Source of the DNA: Streptomyces sp. NRRL B-24085
GTDB taxonomy: Bacteria > Actinomycetota > Actinomycetes > Streptomycetales > Streptomycetaceae
NCBI RefSeq assembly: GCF_001282115.1
Contig: NZ_LJBR01000040.1
Coordinates: forward strand, 122,738-186,737
DNA: 64,000 bases
Direction of reading: 5' to 3'
Part shown: positions 1 to 8,249 of the stretch, one piece after another
Numbering within the stretch: the stretch's first letter is position 1
Layout: each line of letters opens with the position of its first letter
Made by a program: the position numbers and the translations under genes
Notes under the pieces: generated by a model
The model's database searches: none
What the model saw: the letters and a program-made list of their open reading frames with translations, nothing else
Told to the model about the DNA's origin: nothing

Positions 1-183
1 CAGGAGGCCCGGCTGCTGCTCGCCACCCACCCGGGCGATGTCACCGGAGTGGGCCAGCGCGTCGGCTACGACAATCCCTCCCAGTTCAGCCGGGAGTACC
101 GCCGCCAGTTCGGCGCGCCGCCCAGCCAGGATGCCGCGCGCCTGCGTGATGCGGTGCGCGCCCCCAGCGGTCTCCTGCCCTGA
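1..183 (+). CDS. AraC-family transcriptional regulator, C-terminal fragment (cut by window edge)
   Basis: Frame 1 is open from the first base to a TGA at 181-183 and encodes about 60 residues. The segment [18 protein letters not shown] is the typical second helix-turn-helix of the AraC/XylS DNA-binding domain, followed by a short tail. The N-terminal sensor domain lies outside the window, so the ligand cannot be guessed. It precedes an SDR gene on the same strand by about 120 bases and may control it, as AraC genes often neighbour an oxidoreductase they regulate; that is inference. The family is clear from the motif. Confidence 0.85.
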   Translation, partial: QEARLLLATHPGDVTGVGQRVGYDNPSQFSREYRRQFGAPPSQDAARLRDAVRAPSGLLP

Positions 184-300
184 GCGGCACGGCGGTCACG
201 AAGGAGGATCAGACAAGGAGGCGCGAGGATCGTTCTACCGTTCCCGCAGGTCAGAGCGGTCCAATGGGATTGATCCCACCACATCGCCGAGGGGCACACC

Positions 301-1050
301 ATGAACACTGTTCTGATCACGGGTACGTCGTCCGGATACGGTCGGGCCACCGCCCTCCACTTCCACGAGCAGGGGTGGAACGTCATCGCCACGATGCGCA
401 CGCCGCGCGCAGGCGTTCTGCCGGAGTCGGACCGGCTGCGCGTCGTCGAACTCGACGTGACCGAGCCCGCGAGCATCACGGCCGCGTTCGAGGCGGCGGG
501 ACCCATTGACGTCCTGGTCAACAACGCGGGGGTGCCCTCGATCGGCGTCTTCGAGGGCACCCCCATGGCCCGGGTTCGGGAAGTGTTCGAAGCCAACACC
601 TTCGGTGTCATGGCGACCACGCAGGCGGTGCTGCCCCGCTTCCGCGAACGCGGCTCAGGTGTGGTGGTCAACGTGACCTCCAGCGTGGTGCTCGGTCACA
701 TGCCGCTCTCAGCCGTCTACAAGGCGAGCAAGATGGCGGTCGAGGGATTCACCGCGTCCCTCGCGCTCGAACTCGCGCCCTTCGGTGTGCGGGCGAAGAC
801 GGTCCAACCGGGAGCCTGTCTGACGACGAACTTCGCCGTTCGCGCCACGAACGGCGCCGCACCGGACGAAATGGTCCCCGAACCGTACGCAGCGTGGGCG
901 AAGAAGGCCATGGACTCCTTCACCGCCCAGGAGCTGTTCACCGAGGAGACCGATGTCGCCGAGGCGGTATGGCGAGCCGTCCACGACACGACCGGCCAAC
1001 TGCGCTTCCCCGCCGGTCCCGACGCGCACTGGCTCGCCCAGGCGAAGTGA
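301..1050 (+). CDS. SDR family NAD(P)-dependent oxidoreductase
   Basis: A 249-residue classical short-chain dehydrogenase. The cofactor motif TGTSSGYG lies at residues 7-14, NNAG at 74-77, a catalytic Ser near 127-128 and YKASK with Tyr140 and Lys144. Length and motif order are normal, so it should be an active NAD(P)H-dependent reductase or dehydrogenase in the cytoplasm. The substrate is unknown. The start is the ATG at 301, whose protein begins right at the Rossmann strand; the upstream GAGGGG is a modest ribosome site. It follows an AraC regulator gene on the same strand and ends 65 bases from the convergent CoA-transferase operon. Confidence 0.9.
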   Translation: MNTVLITGTSSGYGRATALHFHEQGWNVIATMRTPRAGVLPESDRLRVVELDVTEPASITAAFEAAGPIDVLVNNAGVPSIGVFEGTPMARVREVFEANTFGVMATTQAVLPRFRERGSGVVVNVTSSVVLGHMPLSAVYKASKMAVEGFTASLALELAPFGVRAKTVQPGACLTTNFAVRATNGAAPDEMVPEPYAAWAKKAMDSFTAQELFTEETDVAEAVWRAVHDTTGQLRFPAGPDAHWLAQAK

Positions 1051-1115
1051 CGAACTACCGGTGCCGTGGCCACGCGCTGACGTCGGATTCGGTTTCGTTC
1101 AGCGACGGAAACGTG

Positions 1116-1766
1116 TCAGCAGTCCACCGTGCGGCTGTCGAGGACCAGGGGTGCGTCCGTGTGCTCCGCCACGTCCTCGACGGTGACGCCGGGAGCCGTC
1201 TCGACGAGCGCGAGTCCGGCCGGTGTGACGTCGAGGACGGCGAGGTCGGTGATGATCCGGTGGACGCAGCGCTCGCCGGTGAGCGGCAGGGTGCACTCCT
1301 TGAGGATCTTGGGGCTGCCGTCCTTGGCGGTGTGTTCCATCAGGACGATGACGCGGCGGGCGCCGTGGACCAGGTCCATCGCCCCGCCCATGCCCTTGAC
1401 CATCTTGCCGGGGATCATCCAGTTCGCCAGGTCCCCGCTCCGCGACACCTGCATCGCGCCCAGGACGGCGGTGTCGATGTGGCCGCCGCGGATCATGCCG
1501 AAGGACAGCGCCGAGTCGAAGAACGACGCCCCCGGCAGCACGGTGACCGTCTCCTTGCCGGCGTTGATGAGATCCGGGTCGACCTCGTCCTCCGTCGGGT
1601 AGGGCCCGGTGCCGAGGATGCCGTTCTCGGAGTGCAGGACGACCTGGACGCCGGGCGCGAGATGGCCGGGGATCAGGGTGGGCAGGCCGATGCCGAGGTT
1701 GACGTAGGAGCCGTCGGTGAGTTCGGCTGCCGCTCGGGCGGCCATCTGGTCGCGGGTCCAGGCCAT
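1116..1766 (-). CDS. CoA-transferase subunit B (3-oxoacid CoA-transferase family)
   Basis: A 216-residue beta subunit of a family I CoA-transferase. The SENGILG motif near residue 50 carries the catalytic Glu that forms the glutamyl-CoA thioester, and GIGLPTLIP and GAMDLVHGA are family landmarks. With subunit A it should move CoA from succinyl-CoA or acetyl-CoA to a carboxylate such as a 3-oxoacid. Its ATG overlaps the TGA of subunit A (TGATG), so translation is probably coupled and the subunits made in equal amounts. It is the last gene of the ten-gene operon starting near 10204, where it would activate the end-product acid of ring cleavage. Whether 3-oxoadipate or another acid is the substrate cannot be read from the sequence. 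Confidence 0.92.
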   Translation of the reverse strand: MAWTRDQMAARAAAELTDGSYVNLGIGLPTLIPGHLAPGVQVVLHSENGILGTGPYPTEDEVDPDLINAGKETVTVLPGASFFDSALSFGMIRGGHIDTAVLGAMQVSRSGDLANWMIPGKMVKGMGGAMDLVHGARRVIVLMEHTAKDGSPKILKECTLPLTGERCVHRIITDLAVLDVTPAGLALVETAPGVTVEDVAEHTDAPLVLDSRTVDC

Positions 1767-2521
1767 CAGGAACGTACCGTCCTCTTCTCGATCTGCTTGT
1801 CGGCGGTCTCGTCGGCGCTGAGCGCCACGACCCATTGGACGTAGATGCCGGGCAGGTGAAAGGCGTCGGGCGCCAGTTCGCCCGGTTCGACCAGTTCCTC
1901 GACCTCGGCGACGGTCACCTTGCCCGCCATGGCCGCCAGGGGGTTGAAGTTGGCAGCGGCCCTGCGGAAGACGAGGTTTCCGTGGCGGTCGCCGCGCCAG
2001 GCCCGTACGAGGGCGAAGTCGGTGGTGATGCCGTGCTCCAGGACGTGCGGGCGGCCGGCGAAGTCGCGGGTCTCCTTGGGCGGCGAGGCCACCGCCACGG
2101 AGCCGTCCGGGGCATGGCGCCAGGGCAGACCACCGCCTGCGACCTGGGTGCCCACACCGGCCGGGGTGTAGAAGGCGGGGATGCCTGCGCCGCCGGCCCG
2201 CAGGCGTTCGGCGAGGGTGCCCTGCGGGGTGAGTTCGACCTCCAGCTCGCCGGACAGGTACTGGCGGGCGAACTCCTTGTTCTCGCCCACGTAGGAGCCC
2301 GTCACGCGGGTGATACGGCCGGCGGCCAGCAGGACGCCCAGGCCCCGGCCGTCCACGCCACAGTTGTTGGAGACGACCTCCAGACCCTGCGCGCCTTGCT
2401 CGTACAGGGCGCGGATGAGGACCTCCGGTACGCCGCTGAGACCGAAGCCGCCTACGGCGAGTGACGCGCCGTCGGTGATGTCGCAGACGGCGTCTGCGGC
2501 GCTGCCGCGGACCTTGTTCAC
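1766..2521 (-). CDS. CoA-transferase subunit A (3-oxoacid CoA-transferase family)
   Basis: A 251-residue alpha subunit of the SCOT/PcaI type. The N-terminal [12 protein letters not shown] is the glycine-rich motif of this family, and VVSNNCG, GSYVGEN and [20 protein letters not shown] are conserved blocks. The start is ATG 2521, preceded by AGGAAA on the coding strand. The downstream subunit B overlaps it by one base. Length is slightly above that of PcaI-type subunits because of an extended C-terminus after the GIYVQ motif. It acts as the paired half of the heteromeric enzyme in the cytoplasm. Confidence 0.92.
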   Translation of the reverse strand: MNKVRGSAADAVCDITDGASLAVGGFGLSGVPEVLIRALYEQGAQGLEVVSNNCGVDGRGLGVLLAAGRITRVTGSYVGENKEFARQYLSGELEVELTPQGTLAERLRAGGAGIPAFYTPAGVGTQVAGGGLPWRHAPDGSVAVASPPKETRDFAGRPHVLEHGITTDFALVRAWRGDRHGNLVFRRAAANFNPLAAMAGKVTVAEVEELVEPGELAPDAFHLPGIYVQWVVALSADETADKQIEKRTVRS

Positions 2522-2536
2522 GTGCGGGGTTTCCTT

Positions 2537-3367
2537 TCAGGAGGTCGCGTCGGGGACGGCACCGGGCAGGACGGTCGACCAGCCGCCGTTGACGACGAGG
2601 TTGGCGCCCGTGATGTACGACGCCTCGGCGGAAGCCAGGAACACGGCCGCGTTGACCACGTCGTCCGGTGTGCCGGTGCGGCCGAGGGGGATGTGCCGGG
2701 CGATGGAGCGCATCGGGTGGTCGGCGGCGAGGAGGTTGGCGCGGGAGCCGTCCGTGTCGATCATCCCGGGGCTGACGCAGTTGGCGCGGATGCCGTACGG
2801 GGCGCCCTCGGCGGCCAGTTGCCGGGTCAGGGCGATCACGCCGCCCTTGGAGGCGATGGGGGCACCTCCCGGCTCGAGCGCAGCCGAGAGCTGGGGGAGC
2901 GCGGTGCGCTGGTTGGTGAGCGAACCGGTGAGGCCGGCGGTGGAGCCGACGGTGAGGACGCAGCCGCGGCTGCCGATCAGGTGCGCCCAGGCGGCCCGGA
3001 CGGTGAGCCATACCGAATCGAGTTCGGCGCGCATGGTGAAGGCGTAGTCCTCGTACGGCTGACCGGCGATGCCGCCGAAGCGGACCGCGCCGGCGTTGGC
3101 GTAGACGATGTCGATGGCGCCGAAGGCGTCGACGGCCTCCGCCACCCAGGAGCGCACCGACGCCTCATCGGTGACGTCCAGGGGACCGGGGGTGAGTGCG
3201 GTGCCGCCCTCGCGGGCGATCAGCCGTTGCGTCTCGACGGCTTCCTCGTGCTGGAGGTCGCCGCCGACCACGAGTGCGCCCTCGGCGGCGAACCGCAGGG
3301 CGGCGGCCCGGCCCTGCCCGCGGGCCGTGCCGGAGATCAACGCGACCTTGCCTTCGAGCCGCTTCAC
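2537..3367 (-). CDS. SDR family oxidoreductase with a 15-residue insertion at the catalytic site
   Basis: A 276-residue SDR starting at GTG 3367, which overlaps the TGA of the upstream SDR (GTGA). The cofactor motif SGTARGQG is at residues 12-19 and ANAG at 90-93. Catalytic Ser is at about 142, but the usual Tyr-x3-Lys is replaced by P170-I-A-S-K174, and the Ser-to-Lys gap is about 15 residues longer than in the neighbouring SDR. The extra residues read [15 protein letters not shown] and are encoded by a short palindromic repeat (2857-2900). The C-terminal half ([18 protein letters not shown]) is normal and the frame is intact. The protein may be inactive or altered; related SDRs lacking the Tyr are the alternative explanation. 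Confidence 0.85.
   Translation of the reverse strand: MKRLEGKVALISGTARGQGRAAALRFAAEGALVVGGDLQHEEAVETQRLIAREGGTALTPGPLDVTDEASVRSWVAEAVDAFGAIDIVYANAGAVRFGGIAGQPYEDYAFTMRAELDSVWLTVRAAWAHLIGSRGCVLTVGSTAGLTGSLTNQRTALPQLSAALEPGGAPIASKGGVIALTRQLAAEGAPYGIRANCVSPGMIDTDGSRANLLAADHPMRSIARHIPLGRTGTPDDVVNAAVFLASAEASYITGANLVVNGGWSTVLPGAVPDATS
2857..2900. repeat. Short palindromic Streptomyces-type interspersed repeat inside an SDR gene
   Basis: About 44 bases begin TGGGGGCACCTCCCGG, contain CTCGAG and CAGCCGAGAG, and end CTGGGGGAGC. The two ends, GGGGGCACC and GAGCTGGGGGA, and the central CTCGAG give it a loose dyad character. I recall this composition as an abundant small interspersed repeat of Streptomyces intergenic regions; that is memory, not a search. 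Here it lies within coding sequence and adds about 15 codons without breaking the frame. Confidence 0.65.
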
Positions 3368-4116
3368 GAGGACACCTCGCGCAGCGCGTCGGAGACCGAC
3401 TTGACCCCGCCGTGCGCGGTCATCCCGCCGTCGACGGGGATGTCGGCACCGGTGATGAACGACGACTCGTCCGACAGCAGGAACACGACCAGCGGAGCGA
3501 CCTCGTCGACGGTTCCGGTGCGGCCGAGCGGGGTCTCCCGGATGTTGGCCTCGCGGAACGCGGGGGCGGCCGAGGCGGTCATCTCGGTCTCGATGTAGCC
3601 GGGGTGGATCGTGTTGACGCGGATGCCGCGCGGACCGAGTTCCAGCGCGGCCGTCCTGGACAGTCCCCGCAGCCCCCACTTGCTCGCGGTGTACGCGACG
3701 GGATAGTGGGCGGTGAGAGCCGCCGAGGAGCCGACGTTCACGACGGACGAGCCGGCCGGCATGAGCGGTGAGAGGTGCTGGATGCCGAGGAGCGGGCCGG
3801 TGACGTTGACGGCGTGGACCCGGTCGAAGTCCTCGGCCCGGACGTCCCCGATGCGGGCGCGCCAGGTGATGCCGGCGTTGTTGACCAGCCCGTGCACCTG
3901 CCCGTACGACTCCTTCAGTTCGGCGGCGAGGTCGGCCCAGTCCTCTGCGCTGGTCACGTCGAGGCGACGGCAGCCGCCCTCCGGCCGTACGTCGGTGGCG
4001 ATCACCCGGGCGCCCTGGCGGGTCAGCGCCTCCGCCTCCGCGGCGCCCTGGCCGCGGGCCGCACCGGTGACCACGACGACCTTGCCGAGCAGCCGCTTGG
4101 GGTGCAGGTCGCTCAC
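3364..4116 (-). CDS. SDR family NAD(P)-dependent oxidoreductase
   Basis: A 250-residue classical SDR, start GTG 4116, overlapping the TGA of the upstream FAA-hydrolase gene by the GTGA arrangement. TGAARGQG at 17-24 binds the nucleotide, NNAG is at 79-82, catalytic Ser at 130-131, and Tyr142-x3-Lys146 is intact (YTASK). The C-terminal HPGYIETEM and GADIPVDGGM blocks are typical of 3-hydroxyacyl or cyclic alcohol dehydrogenases. Within the ring-cleavage operon it likely oxidises or reduces a hydroxy/keto intermediate before CoA transfer. It gives a useful intact comparison for the neighbouring SDR with the insertion. Confidence 0.92.
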   Translation of the reverse strand: MSDLHPKRLLGKVVVVTGAARGQGAAEAEALTRQGARVIATDVRPEGGCRRLDVTSAEDWADLAAELKESYGQVHGLVNNAGITWRARIGDVRAEDFDRVHAVNVTGPLLGIQHLSPLMPAGSSVVNVGSSAALTAHYPVAYTASKWGLRGLSRTAALELGPRGIRVNTIHPGYIETEMTASAAPAFREANIRETPLGRTGTVDEVAPLVVFLLSDESSFITGADIPVDGGMTAHGGVKSVSDALREVSS

Positions 4117-5084
4117 GGCCGCTCCCGGGACCGGCGTCGGCCGGTGGGCAGCGGCACCGGGTCGGTGCCGGGGACGACCGTGTTGGACACGGTGCCGATC
4201 CCTTCCACCGTGAGGGTGACGGTGTCGCCGGGCTTGAGGGGCGGCGGGGTCTGTTCGCCGCGCAGACCCCACAGTTCGGCGAGGCAGCCGCCGTTGCCGC
4301 AGGTGCCGGAACCCAGGACGTCACCGGGCATGACGCGGGTGCCGCGGGAGGCGTAGGCGACCAACTCCTCGAACGTCCAGCTCATGTTGGACAGGTAGTC
4401 CCGGCCGACGACCTCGCCGTTGATGTCGGCTGTGAGCGCGAGTCGCAGGAAACCGTCGGCGTCCCGGTACGGCTCCAGCTCGTCTGCCGTGACCAGGCAG
4501 GGGCCGAGGGTGGTGGCGGTGTCCTTGCCCTTGCAGGGGCCGAGACCGACCTTCATCTCCGCGGACTGCAGGTCGCGCGCGGACCAGTCGTTGAAGACCG
4601 TGTAGCCGACGATGTGGTCGCGGGCCCGCTCAGGGGTCAGGTCGCGGCCCTCGCGGCCGATGACGGCGGCCACCTCGAGTTCGAAGTCCAGCACGCTCGA
4701 GCCGGGCGGGACGGGGATGTCGTCGTGCGGGCCGTAGATCGCGTGCGGGTTGGTGAAGTAGAACGTCGGCGCGGCGTACCACTGCTCGGGCACGCCGGCG
4801 GCGCCGTCCACCGAGCGCCGTACGCCCTCGACGTGCTCCTCGAAGGTGACAAAGTCCCTTACGGACACGGGCTGGAGCGGTGGCAGCAGCCGTACCTCCG
4901 ACACGTGCGGGCCGGGCGCCGCGTCGAGGGCGGTGGCGCCCGCGGTGAGCAGGCCGGGGAGGCCGCCGCATTCCGACAGCAGGGTGGTGAGCGAGGTGAC
5001 GCCGGGCAGCGGCAGCAGGGTGCCGTCGTCCTCCACGACGGCCACGCGACGGCGGTGCTGGTGTTCGTATGCGGCGAAACGCAT
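4113..5084 (-). CDS. Fumarylacetoacetate hydrolase family protein
   Basis: A 323-residue FAH-superfamily enzyme. The metal-binding block FELEVAAVIG (two acidic ligands) sits mid-protein and FNDWSARDLQ follows, with GSGTCGNGGC near the C-terminus in place of the more usual GTP(A/G)G segment. The family includes hydrolases of acylpyruvates, 2-oxopent-4-enoate hydratases, decarboxylases and isomerases of the meta-cleavage pathway, usually Mg- or Mn-dependent. It sits between the extradiol dioxygenase and two SDRs in the operon, so hydrolysis or isomerisation of a ring-cleavage product is likely. It overlaps the next gene by GTGA. A second FAH member opens the same operon. Confidence 0.9.
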   Translation of the reverse strand: MRFAAYEHQHRRRVAVVEDDGTLLPLPGVTSLTTLLSECGGLPGLLTAGATALDAAPGPHVSEVRLLPPLQPVSVRDFVTFEEHVEGVRRSVDGAAGVPEQWYAAPTFYFTNPHAIYGPHDDIPVPPGSSVLDFELEVAAVIGREGRDLTPERARDHIVGYTVFNDWSARDLQSAEMKVGLGPCKGKDTATTLGPCLVTADELEPYRDADGFLRLALTADINGEVVGRDYLSNMSWTFEELVAYASRGTRVMPGDVLGSGTCGNGGCLAELWGLRGEQTPPPLKPGDTVTLTVEGIGTVSNTVVPGTDPVPLPTGRRRSRERP

Positions 5085-5159
5085 GATGCGGCTCCGGGCA
5101 GGCTGGGTCCGGGGGCGCGGCGGGACTCGGCCGACCGCGTCCCCGGAGCGGGGGTGGGA

Positions 5160-6092
5160 TCAGACCGGCGGGGCGACGAAGACGCCGCGGTCGACGTCGT
5201 TGAACGACTCCTTGGCGATCAGTTCGTTCATGGGGTTGGCCGTGCCCCACTGGTCGGTGACCTCGGGCTGCGAGAAGTCGTAGACGTGCGGGTGCCAGGT
5301 GTCCTCGTCGAGGAGCTCCAGCTCGGTGGTGTACTCGACGGTGTTGCCGTGCGGGTCGAGGAAGTAGGTGAAGGTGTTGTCGCCCGCCATGTGCCGGCCC
5401 GGGCCCCAGATCTTGCGGTGACCGGCACGGATGACCCGGCCGGAGCCGCGCATGTACTCGTCGAGGCCGCGCATCTCGAAGGAGACGTGGTGCAGTGCGG
5501 TGTGCGGGCCCTTGGCCAGCGCCATGGAGTGGTGCTGGTTGCTGATCCGCATGAAGTGCATGACCTCGCCCATGTGCGGGGAGTGGAGCGTGTCGGAGAG
5601 CCGGAAGCCCAGGTGCTCCTCGTACCACTGGCGAGTGCGGTCCAGGTCGGGGGAGTTGAGGACGACGTGCGACAGCTTGACCGGGATCGCCTCCTTCTCC
5701 TCGATCTTGCGGTGCTGCCGCACCTCGACGTCGGCGGAGACCTCGATGGTGCGGCCGTCGACGTCGAAGAAGCGGAAGCCGTAACCACCTCCGGGAGTGT
5801 CGACCTTGCCCGGCTGGGTAATCAACTGCACTCCCTGAGCGAGGAGTTGCTCGGCGAGCGTGTCGACGTCAGCGGCGGACGCGGCTCCGTAGGAGACGAG
5901 GTCCAGCCGCTTCTCGTCGGCCTTGCGCAGCCGCACGACGTACTGCTCGGGGGAGCCCTCGGCGGCCAGGAAGGAGATGCCGGAGTCCTCGGCGACCTTG
6001 GTCAGCCCCCAGACGCCGGCGTAGAAGTCGAGCTGCTTGTCGTAGTCCGGCACGGCGAGGTCGACGTGCCGCAGGTGGGTGAGCAGGCGCAT
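5160..6092 (-). CDS. Two-domain VOC extradiol dioxygenase (catechol 2,3-dioxygenase / BphC-like)
   Basis: A 310-residue type I extradiol dioxygenase made of two VOC domains, about 5-120 and 138-260. The C-terminal domain carries the iron ligands: His142 in KLSHVVL, His201 or 202 in ALHHVSFE, and Glu253 in GNTVEYTTE. Position and spacing match the 2-His-1-carboxylate facial triad of 2,3-dihydroxybiphenyl dioxygenases. It would open a catecholic ring next to the hydroxyls using Fe(II) and O2. The gene starts 4 bases after the amidohydrolase stop and is followed by a 75-base gap, the longest inside the operon. This is the key ring-cleavage enzyme of the cluster; its exact catechol is unknown. 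Confidence 0.93.
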   Translation of the reverse strand: MRLLTHLRHVDLAVPDYDKQLDFYAGVWGLTKVAEDSGISFLAAEGSPEQYVVRLRKADEKRLDLVSYGAASAADVDTLAEQLLAQGVQLITQPGKVDTPGGGYGFRFFDVDGRTIEVSADVEVRQHRKIEEKEAIPVKLSHVVLNSPDLDRTRQWYEEHLGFRLSDTLHSPHMGEVMHFMRISNQHHSMALAKGPHTALHHVSFEMRGLDEYMRGSGRVIRAGHRKIWGPGRHMAGDNTFTYFLDPHGNTVEYTTELELLDEDTWHPHVYDFSQPEVTDQWGTANPMNELIAKESFNDVDRGVFVAPPV

Positions 6093-6096
6093 GGTG

Positions 6097-7098
6097 TCAG
6101 TCCTTCCGGAGGAGGGCGGCCGCGTTGCCGCCCCGTACGGCGTCGAAGTCGGCGTCGGTCAGGCCCGCCGCGCGCAGGGCACGCAGCGGGTCTTCCGTGC
6201 CCATGTCGAAGGGGAAGTCGGAGCCGAGCAGCACCCGGTCGGGCCCGGCGGCGCGGACCAGCTCCCGCAGCACGTGCGGGTCGTGCACGAGGGAGTCGAA
6301 GTACAGGCGCCTGAGGTAGCTGCTGGGCAGATGGGCGCAGTCCGCTCCGGCGTCGGAGCGGGTCCGCCACGCGTGGTCGGAGCGGCCGATGTGCGTGGGC
6401 AGATAGCCGCCCCCGTGTGCCGCGATCAGCTTGAGGCCCGGATGGCGGTCCAGGACTCCGGAGAAGATCAGGTGGGAGAGCGCGACGGCGTTCTCCACCG
6501 GCTGGCCGACGGTGTTGGACAGGTACCAGCGGTCGAGCCGTTCGTCGAGCGTGCAGCCGAAGGGGTGCAGGAAGACGATCGCATCCGTCTCCTCGGCCCG
6601 GGTCCAAAAGGGCTCGTACGCCGGGTCGGAGAGTTCCCGCCCCGGTGCGTGGCTGGAGATCTCGACGCCCAACAGGCCCTGGTCCATTGCGTGTTCGAGG
6701 GCGCGCACGGCCTGCCGCGGGTGTTGCAGCGGCACGAGACCCAGGCCGCGCAAGCGGTCGGGAGCGGCGGAACAGTGCGCCGCCGTCGCCTCGTTGGCGA
6801 GCCGGTACACCTTCTCCGCCGTCTCCTCGTCCGCCCAGTAGTGGTAGTGCGACGGTGAGGGACTGACCAGTTGCACGTCCACGCCCTGGGCGTCCATCGC
6901 GGCCAGCCGCACGGCGGGGTCGGTCATGCGCGGGACGCGTTCGCGCACCATCGGCCCGTTGACGGCGAGTGCCGCCGGACCGTTGCGCCGTGCGTCCAGC
7001 GCCCTCGCCTCCGCCAGTCCCGGCAAGTCGGCCACCAGGGCCTCGACTTCGGGCAGCAGGACGTGGGCGTGGACGTCCACGGTCGGAGCCATGGTCAC
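6097..7098 (-). CDS. Amidohydrolase family protein (ACMSD-like decarboxylase or hydrolase)
   Basis: A 333-residue TIM-barrel metal hydrolase. HxH is at His10 and His12 (VDVHAHV), further ligands fit FLHPFG and AAHGGGY, and the terminal Asp lies in GSDFPFD. This is the layout of 2-amino-3-carboxymuconate-6-semialdehyde decarboxylase, gamma-resorcylate decarboxylase and 5-carboxyvanillate decarboxylase. It may decarboxylate an aromatic acid or a ring-fission product. GTG 7098 overlaps the TGA of the monooxygenase gene (GTGA) and is preferred; ATG 7092, two codons inside, is an alternative. It lies directly before the extradiol dioxygenase. Confidence 0.9.
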   Translation of the reverse strand: MTMAPTVDVHAHVLLPEVEALVADLPGLAEARALDARRNGPAALAVNGPMVRERVPRMTDPAVRLAAMDAQGVDVQLVSPSPSHYHYWADEETAEKVYRLANEATAAHCSAAPDRLRGLGLVPLQHPRQAVRALEHAMDQGLLGVEISSHAPGRELSDPAYEPFWTRAEETDAIVFLHPFGCTLDERLDRWYLSNTVGQPVENAVALSHLIFSGVLDRHPGLKLIAAHGGGYLPTHIGRSDHAWRTRSDAGADCAHLPSSYLRRLYFDSLVHDPHVLRELVRAAGPDRVLLGSDFPFDMGTEDPLRALRAAGLTDADFDAVRGGNAAALLRKD

Positions 7099-8225
7099 GG
7101 CAGCTCCCGCAGCATCGTCATGGTGCGGCCCATCAGGCCGGGGACGTCGGCGTCACGGACACCGTCGAGCTGCCACTGCCCGATCTGCACGGACGCCTCC
7201 ACAACCGGTCGGACGCGGGCCGTTCGCCGCTCGTAGTAGGTCTGGAAAAGGGCGTCGTCCCAGGTCTCCGAGGCGGTCAGCAGCTGGGCGAGCACCCACG
7301 CGTCCTCCAGGGACAGGGCCGCTCCCTGCGCGAGTGTGGGCGGGCAGCAGTGCGCGGCGTCGCCGACCAGCACCACCCGGCCGCGGTGCCAGGAACCCTC
7401 CACCAACAGCCGGTCGAACCACGTGTAGTTGACCTTCGCCGGGTCGGTGATGTGCTCGGTGATCTCCGGCCAGTGGCCCCCGTAGGCGGAGGCCAGGCGC
7501 CGCATCTCCTCGGCGTACGTCCCGGGCGGGATCGCGGCGCGGTCGCGGTTCGCCTCGACGACGTACGCGTACAGGGTGGTGTCGCTTGTCGGGCAGTAGC
7601 CGGCGATGTAGGCGGGGCCGCCGTAGGCGAGGTCGGTGCGGTTCACTCCGGCCGGGCGCGGGGCGGCGATGCGCCAGATGGCCATGCCGGTGGGCTCGGG
7701 CTTGTCGTGGATGCCGATCGCCGCGCGGGTCGAGGAGGCGAGGCCGTCGGCCGCGATGACCAGGTCGTAACAGGCCTCGCTGCCGTCGGAGAACCGTATC
7801 GAGACCCCGTCCGCGTCCTGGCCGAGGATCTCGGCGGTCGTGCCGAGTCGCACGCCGGCACCACTGGCCCGGACGGCGTCGATCAGGATCTGCTGGAGCT
7901 GGGGGCGCTGCATGCCGATCGTGGCGGGCAGATCGTCGCCGCCGGTGCGCAGGTCCCGGGCGACGTGCAGGACGGTGCCGTCGGGAGCGGTGATGCCGAC
8001 GGAGCCGAAACCGAAGCCGGACGCCTCGACCTGGTCCCAGACGCCGAGTTCACGCAGGACGCGCAGGGCGTTGCCCTGGAGGGTGATGCCGGAGCCGGCG
8101 GTGGCGTTCCAGTCGGCCTTGGCCTCGATCAGGTCCACCGTGAAGCCGGCGCGACGCAGAAAGACCGTCGCGGCGTTGCCTGCGGCGCCACCACCGATCA
8201 CCAGGACTGTGCGGGGGCTGCTCAT
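7095..8225 (-). CDS. FAD-dependent aromatic monooxygenase
   Basis: A 376-residue group A flavoprotein hydroxylase. GGGAAGNA near residue 11 is the dinucleotide-binding loop, VIAADGLAS near 160 is the DG motif that contacts FAD and NAD(P)H, and LVGDAAHCCPP near 290 is the GD motif binding the FAD ribose. The family (salicylate, 3-hydroxybenzoate and 6-hydroxynicotinate hydroxylases) adds an ortho hydroxyl to a phenol, often with decarboxylation. Here it would produce the catechol for the dioxygenase two genes on. It is followed with a GTGA overlap by the amidohydrolase. Substrate not deducible. Confidence 0.92.
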   Translation of the reverse strand: MSSPRTVLVIGGGAAGNAATVFLRRAGFTVDLIEAKADWNATAGSGITLQGNALRVLRELGVWDQVEASGFGFGSVGITAPDGTVLHVARDLRTGGDDLPATIGMQRPQLQQILIDAVRASGAGVRLGTTAEILGQDADGVSIRFSDGSEACYDLVIAADGLASSTRAAIGIHDKPEPTGMAIWRIAAPRPAGVNRTDLAYGGPAYIAGYCPTSDTTLYAYVVEANRDRAAIPPGTYAEEMRRLASAYGGHWPEITEHITDPAKVNYTWFDRLLVEGSWHRGRVVLVGDAAHCCPPTLAQGAALSLEDAWVLAQLLTASETWDDALFQTYYERRTARVRPVVEASVQIGQWQLDGVRDADVPGLMGRTMTMLRELP

Positions 8226-8249
8226 GAGGGAACTCCCTTGTTCCGTGGG

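Noticed and set aside
1116..3011. Long minus frame suggesting a fusion of CoA-transferase subunit B with a long N-terminal part
   Set aside because: The upstream part is an off-frame reading through subunit A and the SDR; subunit B has a normal ATG overlapping the subunit A stop.
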